A stretch of 45,175 bases of DNA from Microseira wollei NIES-4236 (GTDB taxonomy: Bacteria; Cyanobacteriota; Cyanobacteriia; Cyanobacteriales; Aerosakkonemataceae), in contig NZ_BLAY01000078.1 in assembly GCF_020521235.1 (NCBI RefSeq), positions 1-45,175 on the forward strand, written 5' to 3'. Both the position numbers and the translations under genes were made by a program. Shown here in pieces: positions 1 through 11,536 of this stretch; position 1 is the stretch's first letter, and every line of letters begins with the position of its first letter. The notes under the pieces are model-generated. The model was given only the letters and a program-made list of their open reading frames with translations, did no database searches and was not told the origin of the DNA.

Positions 1-2
1 TC

Positions 3-3000
3 GGGTTTAGCGGTACTAACGCTCATGTAGTGTTGGAACAAGCCCCAATATCTCAACCAGTAACCGCATCAGTAGAACGTCCTTTACATCTATTGACTCT
101 ATCAGCCAAGACACAATCAGCTTTAGAGCAGTTAGCTTCTCGCTATCAAAACTATATTCAAACTCATTTAGATTTGCCACTGGCAGATATTTGTTATACG
201 GCCAATACAGGGCGAGCGCATTTTGAGCAACGGCTCGCAGTTGTGGCCAAATCAAAAGAGCAATTAATCGAACAACTAGCTGCTAAAGCAACAGGTCAAG
301 AAACCACTGCATTACTCAGCAATCAGACAGGCAAAAAGCTGTCAAAGATAGCCTTTTTGTTCACAGGTCAAGGCTCCCAGTATATCAACATGGGACGGCA
401 ACTCTACGACAATCAGCCGATTTTCCGCCAGACTATAGAGCAGTGTAATGAAATTTTACGCCCCGAGCTGGAACATTCTTTATTAGAGATACTATATCCT
501 GAACAAGCTGTTGAGAAAATTGCATCATCATTATTAGACCAAACAGCCTATACCCAACCAGCATTATTTGCCTTTGAATATGCCTTGTATCAGGTATGGA
601 AATCTTGGGGAATAACTCCAGATGCAGTCATGGGGCATAGTGTTGGTGAATATGTTGCTGCTTGTGTGGCAGGGGTTTTCAGCTTAGAAGATGGACTGAA
701 ACTGATTGCCCATCGGGGACGATTGATGCAGCAGTTACCAGTTGGTGGGGAGATGGTTTCGCTGTCTGCAACAGCAGCACAAGTGAGGCAAGCGATCGCA
801 CCATACGATCAGACAGTAGCGCTCGCTGCGATTAATGGTCCGGAAAGTGTGGTAATATCTGGAGCCAGTGCCGCTCTGGCTACTATTTGTCAAAAGTTAG
901 AAGCACAGGGAGTCAAGACAAAACGATTACAAGTATCCCATGCCTTCCATTCCCCGTTGATGACACCGATGTTGGCTGACTTTGAAGCAATAGCCAATCA
1001 AGTCACATACAATCAGCCTCAAATTCCCTTAGTATCCAATGTCACCGGAAAAATTGCTGATGAGTCGATTACAACAGCGCAATACTGGGTGCATCATGTG
1101 TGTCAAACAGTGCGGTTTGCTGATAGTATGGAGACATTGCATCAGCTTGGATATGAAGTATTCTTAGAAATCGGGCCAAAGCCGATTTTGTTGGGGATGG
1201 GGCGGGAGTGCTTACCAGAAAGTGAGGGGTTGTGGTTACCTTCTTTGCGTCCTGGCGTGGACTCTTGGCAAGTGATGCTCTCTAGTTTAGGGCAGTTGTA
1301 TGTCGCCGGAGTCAAGGTAGATTGGGCAGTATTTGACCGCGATTACCTTCGGACAAAAGTCGCACTACCAACCTATCCATTTCAAAGACAGCGCTATTGG
1401 GTGGAAAATACACCACCTCAGCGACAACGGCAACAAAATTTGACAAAACTGCACCCTTTAATCGACAAAAAGCTACAGTTGCCCTTATCCAAGGAAATCT
1501 TATTTGAATCTGACTTTAGTACTGAAACTCTACCATTTTTAATCGACCACCAAGTTTATAACTTTGTTGTAGTGGCGGGAGCCTGTCATCTATCCTTGCT
1601 ATTGGGTGCAGCCAAGTTAACTTTCGCCACCGAGGCATGTCTATTAGAAAATATAGTTTTTCCGCAGTCATTGGTGATTCCAGAAGATGCAGTACGCCCG
1701 GTGCAGTTGGTGCTTTCCCCACAAGAGAGTGGAACCTCTTTCCAACTGATCAGCTTTGATACAGCCACCGACAGCAGTACTCAGGTGAATCAGTGGCTAG
1801 TCCATGCCACAGGGAAAATATCTAGCAGCATTAACAGTAGATTAGAAACTATTTCCATCCCAGAGATCCAGGCACGCTGTCCGAAACAAATAGCTGGTGG
1901 AGAATTTTACCAATATTTTTGGCAAAAGCAGCAGATTTACTGGGGTCCAAGCTTCCAGTGGCTAGATAGCATCTGGTGTGGAGAAGGAGAAGCCTTAGCC
2001 CAGATGAAATGCCCTGCCCTGGTAAATCAGCTAAACGAGTATCAATTGCATCCAGGTCTGATGGACTCCTGCTTACAACTGACCAGCACTTTATTCTCTG
2101 TTGATGGCACTTTTTTACCCTTTGCCATTGAAAGCTTTCAGTTTTACCAACGTCCCCAAACTCAGCAATTATGGTGTCATGGGTGGCGGCGACAGTCAGA
2201 GAACTCCAATGACGATGAGCTAATAGCCGATATCAAACTGTTTGATGCTAGCGGGCAGTTGATTGCACAAATCAAAGGTTTGTCAGGCAGAAAAGCGACT
2301 CCTGAGACTTTGTTACAAAATCTACAGGAAGAATTGAAAGAAAATTATTTAGAAAATTGCCTGTACGAAGTACAGTGGCGTCCTCAAGTGCGCTTTACTC
2401 AAGAGCAACTGTCTCCAGATTACCTGCCAGCAATTGCAGAAATTAGCCAAAAACTCCAGCCACAATATGCTCAATTGATAGCTCAACCACAGCTAGAACT
2501 CTATGAGGCAGCAGTCAGCCAGCTAGAAGCCTTGAGTATTGACTATGTGCTGCAAGCCTTAACAGCAATGGGGTGGAAACTGCAAGTAGGGGAGCGTTTC
2601 ACTACAGCCGCTATTGCTCAGCAGCTAGGAGTAGTCAGCCAACACGAACGGCTACTAGGACGACTGCTACAAATGCTAGTGGAAGTAGGGGTGTTAGAAG
2701 CAAAGGCTTTGGAGTGGCAAGTCATCCGCCAGCCAGAAAACAGCGTTCCGCAAGCTAAATTAAATACCCTGTTAACTCAATATCCAATAGCAAATGCTGA
2801 ATTCACTCTTCTAGGACGTTGCGGCTCATCTTTAGCTCAAGTATTGCGGGGCGAATGTGACCCATTAGAATTGATTTTCCCGGAAAACGACTCAACTACA
2901 GCCCAGTTATATGAGAATTCGCCACTGACAAAGGCGATGAATGTCTTAGCCCAACAAACCATAGTTTCACTTGTAGAGCATTTACCAACTGGACGGGGAG

Positions 3001-5390
3001 TGAGAATATTGGAAATTGGCGCGGGAACTGGTGGAACGACCTCTTACCTCCTACCACATTTGTCCTGTGAGCAAACAGAATACCACTTTACCGACATTGG
3101 GATCTCTTTTACCAAAAAAGCCCAAGAAAAGTTTCGGGATTTTCCGTTTGTCAAGTATGAGGTATTAGACATTGAAAAAGACCCGTTGAATCAAGGATTT
3201 AAACAGCATCAATATGATGTGATTGTGGCTGCTAATGTATTACACGCGACCCAGGATTTGCGCTCAACCCTCAAGCACGCCAAGCAATTATTAGCACCAC
3301 AAGGAATATTAATTTTATTGGAAACAACTCAGCGTCAACGTTGGGTTGATTTAATCTTTGGCTTAACTCCAGGATGGTGGCGATTTAGCGATTTGGACTG
3401 GCGACCAGACTATCCTTTAATTAGTGCTGCCCAATGGCATGAGGTTTTGCAAGAGATTGGGTTTACAAGCACAGTCAATTTACTACCTCCTCAACAGACT
3501 CAAAGCGTTTTATCAAGAGCAATGGTAATGCTGGCACAAGTACCTCCATTGGAGGCTGAGTCAGTCCAAGTTGAGCCAAAACGCTGGCTGTTGTTGGCAG
3601 ATGAGCATGGGATGGCGCAACAGTTGGCTGCCAAGCTACACTCTCACTCACAGGTCTGTACTTTGGTGTTTGCTGGTGAGGAATATGAACAATTAGAGCA
3701 GCAACAGTTCAAAATTAACCCAGGTAACCCAGAACACTATCAAAAACTATTGCAGGCAATCAATAGGGATGTTTTGCCCTTGTATGGTGTCGTTCATTGC
3801 TGGAGTTTAGATACAGTCAAAGCAGCACAGCTAACAGCAGGCGATTTAGCAGCAGCATCTTTGCTAGGATGTGGTAGCACTTTGCATTTAATCCAGGCAT
3901 TGACAAAGACTGATTTTTCTGCATCGCCTCGCCTCTGGTTAGTAACTCAGGGGGCAGTGGCAGTCAGCAACCTAGAAGGAGTCGCCCAATCAAGCTTGTG
4001 GGGAATGGGAAGGGTGATTGCTAGAGAACATCCAGAACTCAACTGTGTGCGGATAGATTTAGCTCCTGAGTCAGGTGATGATGCAGTGCATGCCTTATTT
4101 GAGGAAATTTGGTTACCTTCAAAAGAAGACGAAGTCGCCTTCTGTGACCAAATGCGTTATGTCACAAGGTTAGCTCGCTACAACTTGACCAAAGATTCTA
4201 TTGCCAAAGCAGGGCACAAGCTGGAAAGCTTTCGTGAAGATAGCACCTACCTGATTACCGGCGGTATGGGTGGTTTGGGTTTGCTGGTAGCTCGTTGGAT
4301 GGTGCAAAAGGGAGCAAGACATTTGGTGCTAGTTGGACGTAGTGGTGTAAGTCTTGCTGCTAGTAACCAAATTAAAGAGTTGGAACAAGCTGGCGCTCAA
4401 GTCATTGTTGCTCAAGCGGATGTATCTGAGGTCGAACAAATCACAAAAGTAATCAGAGAAATTGAGCAATATTTACCACCATTGCGCGGAATTATTCACT
4501 CTGTAGGTGTTTTGGATGATGGGGTTATACAACAACAAAATTGGCAACGCTTTACAAAAGTTATGGCTCCGAAAATCCAAGGAGCTTGGCATCTCCATAG
4601 TTTAACTCAGAACCAGCCTTTAGACTTCTTTGTGCTATTTTCTTCTGTGGCTTCTCTACTCGGTAATGTCGGTCAATCTAACCATGCCGCAGCCAATGCT
4701 TTTCTAGATGCTTTGGCGCATTATCGTCAGGCTCAGGGATTAACAGGCTTAAGCATCAATTGGGGAGCTTGGTCGCAAATCGGAGCCTTCGCTGATCGTC
4801 AACTTGATCGGCAAGCAAAAATGCGCGGTATGGAAACAATCTCCCCAGAACAGGGATTAATTGCTTTAGAGCAATTACTGTGTCAATCCTCTGCCCAAGT
4901 TGGGGTTATATCGATCAACTGGTCGCAGTTTTTGGAGAAATCAGCTTCGGTTGTGGCGTTGTTTACTAACTTTTTAGAAACTTCAGCCAAGGTGGTTATC
5001 AAATCAGAGTTTCGCGAGCAATTAGAAATAGCTGATACGAGTGAACGTCGAGAGCTTTTGCAAACTCATATTCGTTCAGTAGTGGCAGAAGTACTCGGTT
5101 GGCATCAATCAGAACCTGTAGACCTACAAAAAGAATTTTTCGAGCTAGGGATGGATTCACTAACTTCTTTGGATTTGAAAAATCGCTTGCAAAGCAATTT
5201 GGGATACTCTCTGCCCTCAAATTTAGCTTTTAAGTATCCTACAGTAGCATTGCTAGCTGACTATCTGAACCAGGAAGTTTTTGGCTTAAATTTTGAGCAG
5301 AAATCAGCTGAAAATATTCAGCCGGGAAGTAATGAGCAATTGCAGCTAGCGAATGTCAAAGACAGTAATTGGATGGAGATAGAACTATGA
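3..5390 (+). CDS. Type I polyketide synthase module, 5' end outside window (KS end-AT-DH-cMT-KR-ACP)
   Basis: The reading frame is open from base 3, so the true start lies off the left edge; the first codons are the C-terminal KS signature GTNAHVVLE. An acyltransferase follows (about 340-1290) with active-site GHSVGE (Ser codon 639) and HAFHSP (939), the malonyl-CoA-type motif. The dehydratase (about 1440-2310) has His (1548) and a DxxxQ Asp (2064), but the HxxxGxxxxP motif reads HxxxNxxxxA. A C-methyltransferase with SAM motif EIGAGTGG lies at about 2450-3550. The ketoreductase (about 3570-4900) has TGGMGGLG and the B-type LDD motif, but the usual catalytic Tyr is His (codon 4683, context QSNHAAAN). 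The ACP carries its pantetheine Ser at 5157 (GMDSL). The module should add malonate, C-methylate it, and perhaps reduce and dehydrate. The stop overlaps the next start (ATGA). Cytoplasmic assembly-line enzyme; domain calls are firm, redox outcome is inferred. Confidence 0.96.
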   Translation, partial: GFSGTNAHVVLEQAPISQPVTASVERPLHLLTLSAKTQSALEQLASRYQNYIQTHLDLPLADICYTANTGRAHFEQRLAVVAKSKEQLIEQLAAKATGQETTALLSNQTGKKLSKIAFLFTGQGSQYINMGRQLYDNQPIFRQTIEQCNEILRPELEHSLLEILYPEQAVEKIASSLLDQTAYTQPALFAFEYALYQVWKSWGITPDAVMGHSVGEYVAACVAGVFSLEDGLKLIAHRGRLMQQLPVGGEMVSLSATAAQVRQAIAPYDQTVALAAINGPESVVISGASAALATICQKLEAQGVKTKRLQVSHAFHSPLMTPMLADFEAIANQVTYNQPQIPLVSNVTGKIADESITTAQYWVHHVCQTVRFADSMETLHQLGYEVFLEIGPKPILLGMGRECLPESEGLWLPSLRPGVDSWQVMLSSLGQLYVAGVKVDWAVFDRDYLRTKVALPTYPFQRQRYWVENTPPQRQRQQNLTKLHPLIDKKLQLPLSKEILFESDFSTETLPFLIDHQVYNFVVVAGACHLSLLLGAAKLTFATEACLLENIVFPQSLVIPEDAVRPVQLVLSPQESGTSFQLISFDTATDSSTQVNQWLVHATGKISSSINSRLETISIPEIQARCPKQIAGGEFYQYFWQKQQIYWGPSFQWLDSIWCGEGEALAQMKCPALVNQLNEYQLHPGLMDSCLQLTSTLFSVDGTFLPFAIESFQFYQRPQTQQLWCHGWRRQSENSNDDELIADIKLFDASGQLIAQIKGLSGRKATPETLLQNLQEELKENYLENCLYEVQWRPQVRFTQEQLSPDYLPAIAEISQKLQPQYAQLIAQPQLELYEAAVSQLEALSIDYVLQALTAMGWKLQVGERFTTAAIAQQLGVVSQHERLLGRLLQMLVEVGVLEAKALEWQVIRQPENSVPQAKLNTLLTQYPIANAEFTLLGRCGSSLAQVLRGECDPLELIFPENDSTTAQLYENSPLTKAMNVLAQQTIVSLVEHLPTGRGVRILEIGAGTGGTTSYLLPHLSCEQTEYHFTDIGISFTKKAQEKFRDFPFVKYEVLDIEKDPLNQGFKQHQYDVIVAANVLHATQDLRSTLKHAKQLLAPQGILILLETTQRQRWVDLIFGLTPGWWRFSDLDWRPDYPLISAAQWHEVLQEIGFTSTVNLLPPQQTQSVLSRAMVMLAQVPPLEAESVQVEPKRWLLLADEHGMAQQLAAKLHSHSQVCTLVFAGEEYEQLEQQQFKINPGNPEHYQKLLQAINRDVLPLYGVVHCWSLDTVKAAQLTAGDLAAASLLGCGSTLHLIQALTKTDFSASPRLWLVTQGAVAVSNLEGVAQSSLWGMGRVIAREHPELNCVRIDLAPESGDDAVHALFEEIWLPSKEDEVAFCDQMRYVTRLARYNLTKDSIAKAGHKLESFREDSTYLITGGMGGLGLLVARWMVQKGARHLVLVGRSGVSLAASNQIKELEQAGAQVIVAQADVSEVEQITKVIREIEQYLPPLRGIIHSVGVLDDGVIQQQNWQRFTKVMAPKIQGAWHLHSLTQNQPLDFFVLFSSVASLLGNVGQSNHAAANAFLDALAHYRQAQGLTGLSINWGAWSQIGAFADRQLDRQAKMRGMETISPEQGLIALEQLLCQSSAQVGVISINWSQFLEKSASVVALFTNFLETSAKVVIKSEFREQLEIADTSERRELLQTHIRSVVAEVLGWHQSEPVDLQKEFFELGMDSLTSLDLKNRLQSNLGYSLPSNLAFKYPTVALLADYLNQEVFGLNFEQKSAENIQPGSNEQLQLANVKDSNWMEIEL

Positions 5391-8300
5391 GTTTAGTAGA
5401 ATTTTTACAAGACCTTTCTTTTAAAGGGGTTAAGTTTGGGCATGATGGGGAGAAATTGCGTATTGGTGGTTCCCAAAGTGCTTTGACTCGTGATGTAATT
5501 GCACAGCTACAGCAGCACAAAACTGAAATTTTACAGTTACTGCGAGATTGCCCAGAGATTTTAGATGTTTATCCCCTCTCCTACAATCAACAAGCCATGT
5601 GGTTTCTGTGGCAATTAGCACCTGAGAGTGGATTTTACAATGTAGCGTTTGCCTATCGGATCTGTTCCTATGTAAATCTTACGACTGTGCAGAAGGCTTT
5701 CCAAACCCTAATTGAACGTCATCCGCAGTTGCGTAGCACGTTTCCCAAACAAGGTAACAAACCTGTTCAACAGATCCATCAAACTCAGTCGCTAAACTTT
5801 CAGCAAATAAATGCTTCTACCTGGAGTCAGCAGGAGCTTCATCAGAGGATTTTTCAGGAATCCCAGCAACCCTTCGACATCGAAAACGGGCCAGTAATGC
5901 GGGTGCATTTATTCACTTGCTCTGAGGAAGAACATGTCCTGTTGCTGACAGTACACCACGTTGCGGTTGATGCTTGGTCTGTTTTCTTGCTGCTCGAAGA
6001 GTTGCTCGAGATTTATCCCGCACTAGAGTCAGGGGTGCAGCCATCTCTGACTCCTGTGAATTACTCCTACATAGATTACGTGCGTTGGCAAAGAGAATTG
6101 TTGACAAGTGTTCAAGGAGAAAAACTCTGGAACTACTGGCAAGAAAAACTGGCAGGAGAGTTACCTGTACTCAATTTGCCAACAGACCGACCACGACCAG
6201 CCATACAAACCTATAACGGTGCTTCCTATAATTTCCAACTATCTCCAAAGCTCACCGCACAAATCAAACAGCTAGCTCAAAGGGAAAGTCTCACCCAATT
6301 TGTCGTTCTGCTAGCTGCATTTCAGGTTCTCTTGTATCGTTACACAGGACAAGAAGATATTCTAATTGGTGTTCCCACCTCAGGTAGAACTATGCCGGAA
6401 TTTGCTCCAATTGTTGGCTACTTTGCTAGTACAACAGTTACACGAGCAAATCTCTCAGGAAATCCCAGTTTTCAGGAATTTCTCACTCAAGTTCGCCACG
6501 CAGTAATGGAAACATTGGCACATCAAGATTTTCCTTTTGCTTTACTGGTAGAGCGATTGCAGCCACAGCGCGATCCGAGCCGCTCCCCCATCTTTCAGGC
6601 TTTATTCAACTTTCCGTTGCAGAGTTTACAGCAATTTCCGGATGTGCAACAACTGCTGTTAGGAGGTGAAATAGATAGAGAAGGATTTAAACTCAAACCT
6701 TTGGAAATGTCCCAGATGGAGGGTCAGTTTGATATCGATCTGGTTATGGCAGAAAGTAATTTGTCTTTGTCTGGGATTTTCAAGTACAACACTGATTTAT
6801 TTAATGAAGAGACGATTGCCCAAATAGCAGGTAATTTCCAAAATTTATTAGAATCAATTGTATCCAATCCACAGCAAAAAGTTAGTCAACTGCCGCTTTT
6901 ATCTGAAGCAGAACGACAGCAGATATTGATGGTATGTCACGAACCAGTTATCTGGGAGAAAAATCCTAGAGTTATTTATCCTGAAGGGAGAGATAATTCA
7001 CCAATTTATGTATTAGATAATCGTGGAGAATTGGTTCCTTTTGGTGTAGAAGGAGAAATTTATATTGGGGATGCCCATTTAAATAGAAATCAGCAGCAGC
7101 AAGAACAAACTCTCACTGAGATTCTGGAACATCCCTCACTAGGAAGCTTACTGAGAACAAGAAAGTGGGGGCGCCTGGGACGAGATGGCTCTCTAGAGGT
7201 ATTAGGATTAATACAGCGGCAAGCCTGGATTAAAGGACACCGAATAAATCTCCAGACTATCGAGCAAGTTCTACTATCAATTCCTGGTGTAGAAGATTGC
7301 TATGTTCTGGCGCGGTCGGGGAAACTCGTTGCTTACGTGGTTGGCTCAAAATCCTTATCATCTGAATCTCTCAATCCTCAGTTGCATGCTAACTTGCCCG
7401 ATTATATGTTGCCAGTTGCCTATGTACCTGTATCAAGTTTGCCGTTAACAGCAACAGGGCAAATTGATGAACTTGTTCTGACTTCAAAAGAAGTTATTGA
7501 TAACAAACTTATAGAACAATGGCAGGAACAATTAAACAGCCATCCCGAAATTGAGCAAGCGGTGGTAATTGCCAGTTCGCGTCACACCCCTTCACCCTCA
7601 CCACTCCATTTAGCCAAACTACTGCCACCAGGAACAAACAACACAGCAATTTCCTTACCAGTTGCTGAAACTGCTTCTGTTATAGGTATTGTCCCCACAG
7701 AAAAACCACAATTCACAACACCTGCTATTAGCGATGGCGGCGCGCTGAACATTCCAGAGGATGCTCCGAAAACTTTGGTAGAAGCATTAATTCAAACAGC
7801 AACGCGCTCTAAGAATAAAGGGATTACTTACATCTCTTCGGGTGAAAATGAATTTCAAACATATAGTAGCCTACTAGATGAGGCTAAATGCATTCTTAAC
7901 GGTTTGCGAAATCAAGGCTTACAACCAGGACAGCGAGTTATTCTGCAAATTGAATCGCTGCGAGATTATTTTCCCACCTTGTGGGGATGTATTCTTGGAG
8001 GAATTCAGCCTGTGACTGTGGCTGTAGCCCCCACTTACACAGAGAAAAATGCAGTTATCAATAAACTATACAATACATGGCAATTACTCGAACATCCATG
8101 GATTTTAGCGAGTGATTCTCTAATTGAATCACTGGGGAATTTGCGCTCATTGCTAGCCATACCAGAATTAAAAATTTGCTGTGTAGGAGAGTTAAGAAAT
8201 TACTCAGCCACCTCAGAATTTTACCAATGTCGCCCTGATGAAGTAGCTTTCTTACAGCTAACTTCTGGTAGCACAGGAGTTCCTAAGTGTATTCAAGAAA

Positions 8301-11300
8301 CTCATCAAGGTATTATCGCTCATATCCAGGCAGCTAAACAATTTAATGGATATGAAACTGAAGATATTTGCCTGAATTGGTTGCCCGTTGACCATGTTGT
8401 ACCTTTATTAACATGTCACTTTAAAGATACATATTTGGGTTGTCAACAAATCGAAGTGGAAACAGCAGTTATCTTAGCTAAACCCTTAAAATGGTTAGAT
8501 TTGATTGAGCAATATCGAGTTTCTCACAGTTGGTCACCAAACTTTGGATTTAAGTTGATTAGTGAGGTACTGGCAAAAACTCCTGGCAAAAGTTGGGATC
8601 TCTCGTCAGTGAAATTCTTGATGAATGCAGGAGAACAGGTAACTCCTAGAGTTGTCCGAGAATTTCTGGCATCAGTTGCATCTTTTGGTATTTATTCTGA
8701 AGTTATGCAACCGGCTTTTGGTATGGCTGAAGTCTGTACTTGCATGACCTATCAAAATCAGTTTAACGAGCCAACCGGGATTTATAGAATTAAAAAATAT
8801 TCTGTGGGTGGTCAGTTAGAACTAGCCACAGATAACGTTGATGCGATTGAGTTTACTGACCTTGGTCTGCCAGTGCCTGGAGTGCAAATTCGCATAGTCG
8901 ATCGGGAAAATTCTCTCTTGCCAGAAGGTGTAGTAGGGCGATTGCAAATTAAGGGGAAAGTAGTTACCCCAGGTTATTTAAATAATCCAGAAGCTAATGG
9001 AGAGGCTTTTGTTGGTGATGGGTGGTTTAACACCGGAGACTTGGGCTTTATTCTGAAAGGTCATCTGGTTTTGACTGGTCGAGAGAAGGAATTAATCATC
9101 ATCAACGGAGCTAATTATTACTGTTATGAAATCGAGGATATTGTCAATAGCATTGATGGTGTAGCTCCCACCTATGCAGGTGCTTGTGCATTCTCTAATC
9201 AACAGACAGGAACTGAGGGATTAGCAATCTTCTTTGCACCTGAAAAAACATCCTCTCAACTTAACTTGGAAGTTATTCAAGCCATCAGAAGAGAAGTTAG
9301 CTCTCAGTTAGGAATTACTCCCACTTATGTAATTCCTGTAAAACGCCAGGAATTTCCTAAAACCACAAGTGGCAAAATTCAGCGGTCTCAACTAAAACAG
9401 AAACTAGAGTCTGGTGATTTTAGTTGGCTGATTCAGGAAATTGACATTCAATTGGGCAAGAATACTATTCCCGATTGGTTCTATCAAAAAATCTGGTGTC
9501 AGAAGCAGGCTAACATTAATCCTATTGCAACAGTCAAAGGAACAGTTCTCGTATTGCTTGACGATTTGGGATTAGGAGAAGCAGTTTGTCAGGAGCTGGC
9601 AGCTCAAAATTATCCTTGTATCAAAGTAGAGGCAGGAAATAAGTATAGTCAAATTAGCAGCGAACATTATGTAATAAATCCGGCGAATGAAGCAGATTAT
9701 CAGCGGTTAATCAAAGCGGTAAAAGCTAATAAGTATTCGATTAGTCAGATTTTACACCTATGGAAGTATGAAACCTATAACGACGGGATATCAAGCCTGG
9801 AAGCTCTGGAAGTTAGTCAAGAGAAAGGACTTTATAGCTTGTTGTTTTTGGTGAAAGCAATCGAGCAGTTGCATGAGACAAAAGATGATGTGCAGTTGCT
9901 GTTTGTCGCTAGTGATTGTCAATTTATCTTACCGAATGACGCGCTCGCTTATGAAAAAGCAACAGTTTTGGGCTTCCTGAAAACCATCCCGCAGGAAATG
10001 CCTTGGTTGCGCTGTCGCCACATTGACTTGCCCGTTGCTGCGGTGGAAATTAATAGAACTCATTTACTGGCAGAAATTTCGGCTTTGACTTCAGACCAGG
10101 AAGTCGCTTACAGAAATGGACAACGGTTAGTTCCTCGTCTGCAAAAGACAGATTTTCAACAAGAACAACAGCAAGAACTGCCTTTTAAAAACGGTGGAGT
10201 CTATTTAATTACTGGTGGACTGGGAGGTATTGGTGTTAAGATTGCCAGGTATTTACTAGAGCATTACCAAGCTCGTTTGCTGTTGATTGGTCGCACCCCT
10301 TTACCAGATGAAAGCACCTGGGAGACTTATCTAGAAGGTGAAGATGAACTAAGAGCTAAGATTGAGGCTTATCAACAGCTAAGACAACTTCCAGGTTCAG
10401 TTCTCTATCAAGCTGTCGATATTGGCAATTTAGCTCAGATGAAACAGACGCTGGATTTGGTATCATCCCAATGGTCAACTCAATTTGATGGGGTGATTCA
10501 TCTAGCGGGAGTTTTCCAGGAGCAACTGATAGCATCTGCAACCCAAGAAAGCTTAACGGATGTATTACGACAGAAGATGATGGGAACTTGGGTACTCCAT
10601 CATCTGCTGCCAAATCACAATCATGGTTTGTTTATCCACTTCTCTTCTGTTAATGGCTTCTTTGGGGGCACAGGTGTAGGCGCTTATGCAGCAGCTAACA
10701 GTTTTCTAGAAGCCTTTAGTACCTATCAAAGACAACATAGTTCCTGGCAAAGCTATTGTTTGAGTTGGAGTATATGGGACGAAACTGGCATGAGTCGTGG
10801 CAATACCATCAAAGAAGTGAGTCGAGCTAAGGGATATTATGCCATTTCACCCTCTCAAGGAATAGATTCCTTATTGATAGCTTTAGCACATCGCTCTAGC
10901 CATCTTTTAATAGGATTGGATGCTAGCAAGTCGCCGATTCAGCGCTTTACTTTAGATTGCCAGAGTTTACAGCAGTTAACTGCCTTGTTTACAGCCAACA
11001 CCCGCGAATTGTCAATTGAGCAAGTTCAAGTAGGCGATCGCTTCGGTACTCCCACTCAATGCCATTTTGTCCAACTCGATGAAATGCCCTTGACAGACAC
11101 TGGGGAAGTTGACCTCAAACAGTTAACTCATTTCTATGCTCGAAGTGCATTTCCTGTCATCGATAATATACATCCTCACTTGGCAGCAGCTTATGCACCT
11201 CCCCAATCAGATTTGGAAAAAATTATTGCTAGGGTTTGGCAAGAAGTATTACACTTAGAACAAGTAGGTGTAAATCAAAACTTTTTTGAACTAGGTGGTA

Positions 11301-11536
11301 ATTCAGTATTAATAGTTCAGGTTAATAGCAAACTCAGGGCTATTTTGAACAAAGATTTATCGATAGTGTCCATGTTTCAACATCCCACTATCAGTTCTTT
11401 AGCGCAATATTTAAATCAGAAAACAGAGGATTCATCTGCTTTGAAATCCGGTCGCAACCGCGCTAATAAGCAACTTGAAGCGATGAACCGCCAAAAGCAA
11501 TTATTGAACAAGCAAGGGAAGAAAAATTATGAATAA
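5387..11536 (+). CDS. NRPS-like megasynthase: docking-C-(A remnant)-AMP ligase-KR-(A remnant)-PCP
   Basis: The ATG at 5387 is chosen over an upstream TTG (5369) because it overlaps the previous stop (ATGA) and follows a GGAG. In this 2049-residue protein, residues 1-52 resemble a TubC-type docking domain. A condensation domain (about 60-510) carries HHVAVDAWS (His191, Asp195; usual DG is DA). Residues 525-700 are the C-terminal part of an adenylation domain with no core and a degenerate PLTATGQID end. A complete AMP ligase follows (about 790-1350; TSGSTGVPK, NTGDLG, GREKELI, PKTTSGKIQ). Then comes a KR (about 1600-1830) with TGGLGGIG and an intact GAYAAANSF Tyr, a second pseudo end motif PLTDTGEVD, and a PCP (Ser1973 in LGGNS). 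The ligase-KR-pseudo-Asub-PCP layout matches modules that activate an alpha-keto acid and reduce it to an alpha-hydroxy acid (cereulide, valinomycin, StsA types). An ester-forming C domain and the exact substrate are inferred. Confidence 0.94.
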   Translation: MSLVEFLQDLSFKGVKFGHDGEKLRIGGSQSALTRDVIAQLQQHKTEILQLLRDCPEILDVYPLSYNQQAMWFLWQLAPESGFYNVAFAYRICSYVNLTTVQKAFQTLIERHPQLRSTFPKQGNKPVQQIHQTQSLNFQQINASTWSQQELHQRIFQESQQPFDIENGPVMRVHLFTCSEEEHVLLLTVHHVAVDAWSVFLLLEELLEIYPALESGVQPSLTPVNYSYIDYVRWQRELLTSVQGEKLWNYWQEKLAGELPVLNLPTDRPRPAIQTYNGASYNFQLSPKLTAQIKQLAQRESLTQFVVLLAAFQVLLYRYTGQEDILIGVPTSGRTMPEFAPIVGYFASTTVTRANLSGNPSFQEFLTQVRHAVMETLAHQDFPFALLVERLQPQRDPSRSPIFQALFNFPLQSLQQFPDVQQLLLGGEIDREGFKLKPLEMSQMEGQFDIDLVMAESNLSLSGIFKYNTDLFNEETIAQIAGNFQNLLESIVSNPQQKVSQLPLLSEAERQQILMVCHEPVIWEKNPRVIYPEGRDNSPIYVLDNRGELVPFGVEGEIYIGDAHLNRNQQQQEQTLTEILEHPSLGSLLRTRKWGRLGRDGSLEVLGLIQRQAWIKGHRINLQTIEQVLLSIPGVEDCYVLARSGKLVAYVVGSKSLSSESLNPQLHANLPDYMLPVAYVPVSSLPLTATGQIDELVLTSKEVIDNKLIEQWQEQLNSHPEIEQAVVIASSRHTPSPSPLHLAKLLPPGTNNTAISLPVAETASVIGIVPTEKPQFTTPAISDGGALNIPEDAPKTLVEALIQTATRSKNKGITYISSGENEFQTYSSLLDEAKCILNGLRNQGLQPGQRVILQIESLRDYFPTLWGCILGGIQPVTVAVAPTYTEKNAVINKLYNTWQLLEHPWILASDSLIESLGNLRSLLAIPELKICCVGELRNYSATSEFYQCRPDEVAFLQLTSGSTGVPKCIQETHQGIIAHIQAAKQFNGYETEDICLNWLPVDHVVPLLTCHFKDTYLGCQQIEVETAVILAKPLKWLDLIEQYRVSHSWSPNFGFKLISEVLAKTPGKSWDLSSVKFLMNAGEQVTPRVVREFLASVASFGIYSEVMQPAFGMAEVCTCMTYQNQFNEPTGIYRIKKYSVGGQLELATDNVDAIEFTDLGLPVPGVQIRIVDRENSLLPEGVVGRLQIKGKVVTPGYLNNPEANGEAFVGDGWFNTGDLGFILKGHLVLTGREKELIIINGANYYCYEIEDIVNSIDGVAPTYAGACAFSNQQTGTEGLAIFFAPEKTSSQLNLEVIQAIRREVSSQLGITPTYVIPVKRQEFPKTTSGKIQRSQLKQKLESGDFSWLIQEIDIQLGKNTIPDWFYQKIWCQKQANINPIATVKGTVLVLLDDLGLGEAVCQELAAQNYPCIKVEAGNKYSQISSEHYVINPANEADYQRLIKAVKANKYSISQILHLWKYETYNDGISSLEALEVSQEKGLYSLLFLVKAIEQLHETKDDVQLLFVASDCQFILPNDALAYEKATVLGFLKTIPQEMPWLRCRHIDLPVAAVEINRTHLLAEISALTSDQEVAYRNGQRLVPRLQKTDFQQEQQQELPFKNGGVYLITGGLGGIGVKIARYLLEHYQARLLLIGRTPLPDESTWETYLEGEDELRAKIEAYQQLRQLPGSVLYQAVDIGNLAQMKQTLDLVSSQWSTQFDGVIHLAGVFQEQLIASATQESLTDVLRQKMMGTWVLHHLLPNHNHGLFIHFSSVNGFFGGTGVGAYAAANSFLEAFSTYQRQHSSWQSYCLSWSIWDETGMSRGNTIKEVSRAKGYYAISPSQGIDSLLIALAHRSSHLLIGLDASKSPIQRFTLDCQSLQQLTALFTANTRELSIEQVQVGDRFGTPTQCHFVQLDEMPLTDTGEVDLKQLTHFYARSAFPVIDNIHPHLAAAYAPPQSDLEKIIARVWQEVLHLEQVGVNQNFFELGGNSVLIVQVNSKLRAILNKDLSIVSMFQHPTISSLAQYLNQKTEDSSALKSGRNRANKQLEAMNRQKQLLNKQGKKNYE

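Noticed and set aside
7750-9430. Reading an amino-acid specificity code from the ligase domain
   Set aside because: The domain does not align with standard A domains at the A4 region, so the ten-residue code would be meaningless.
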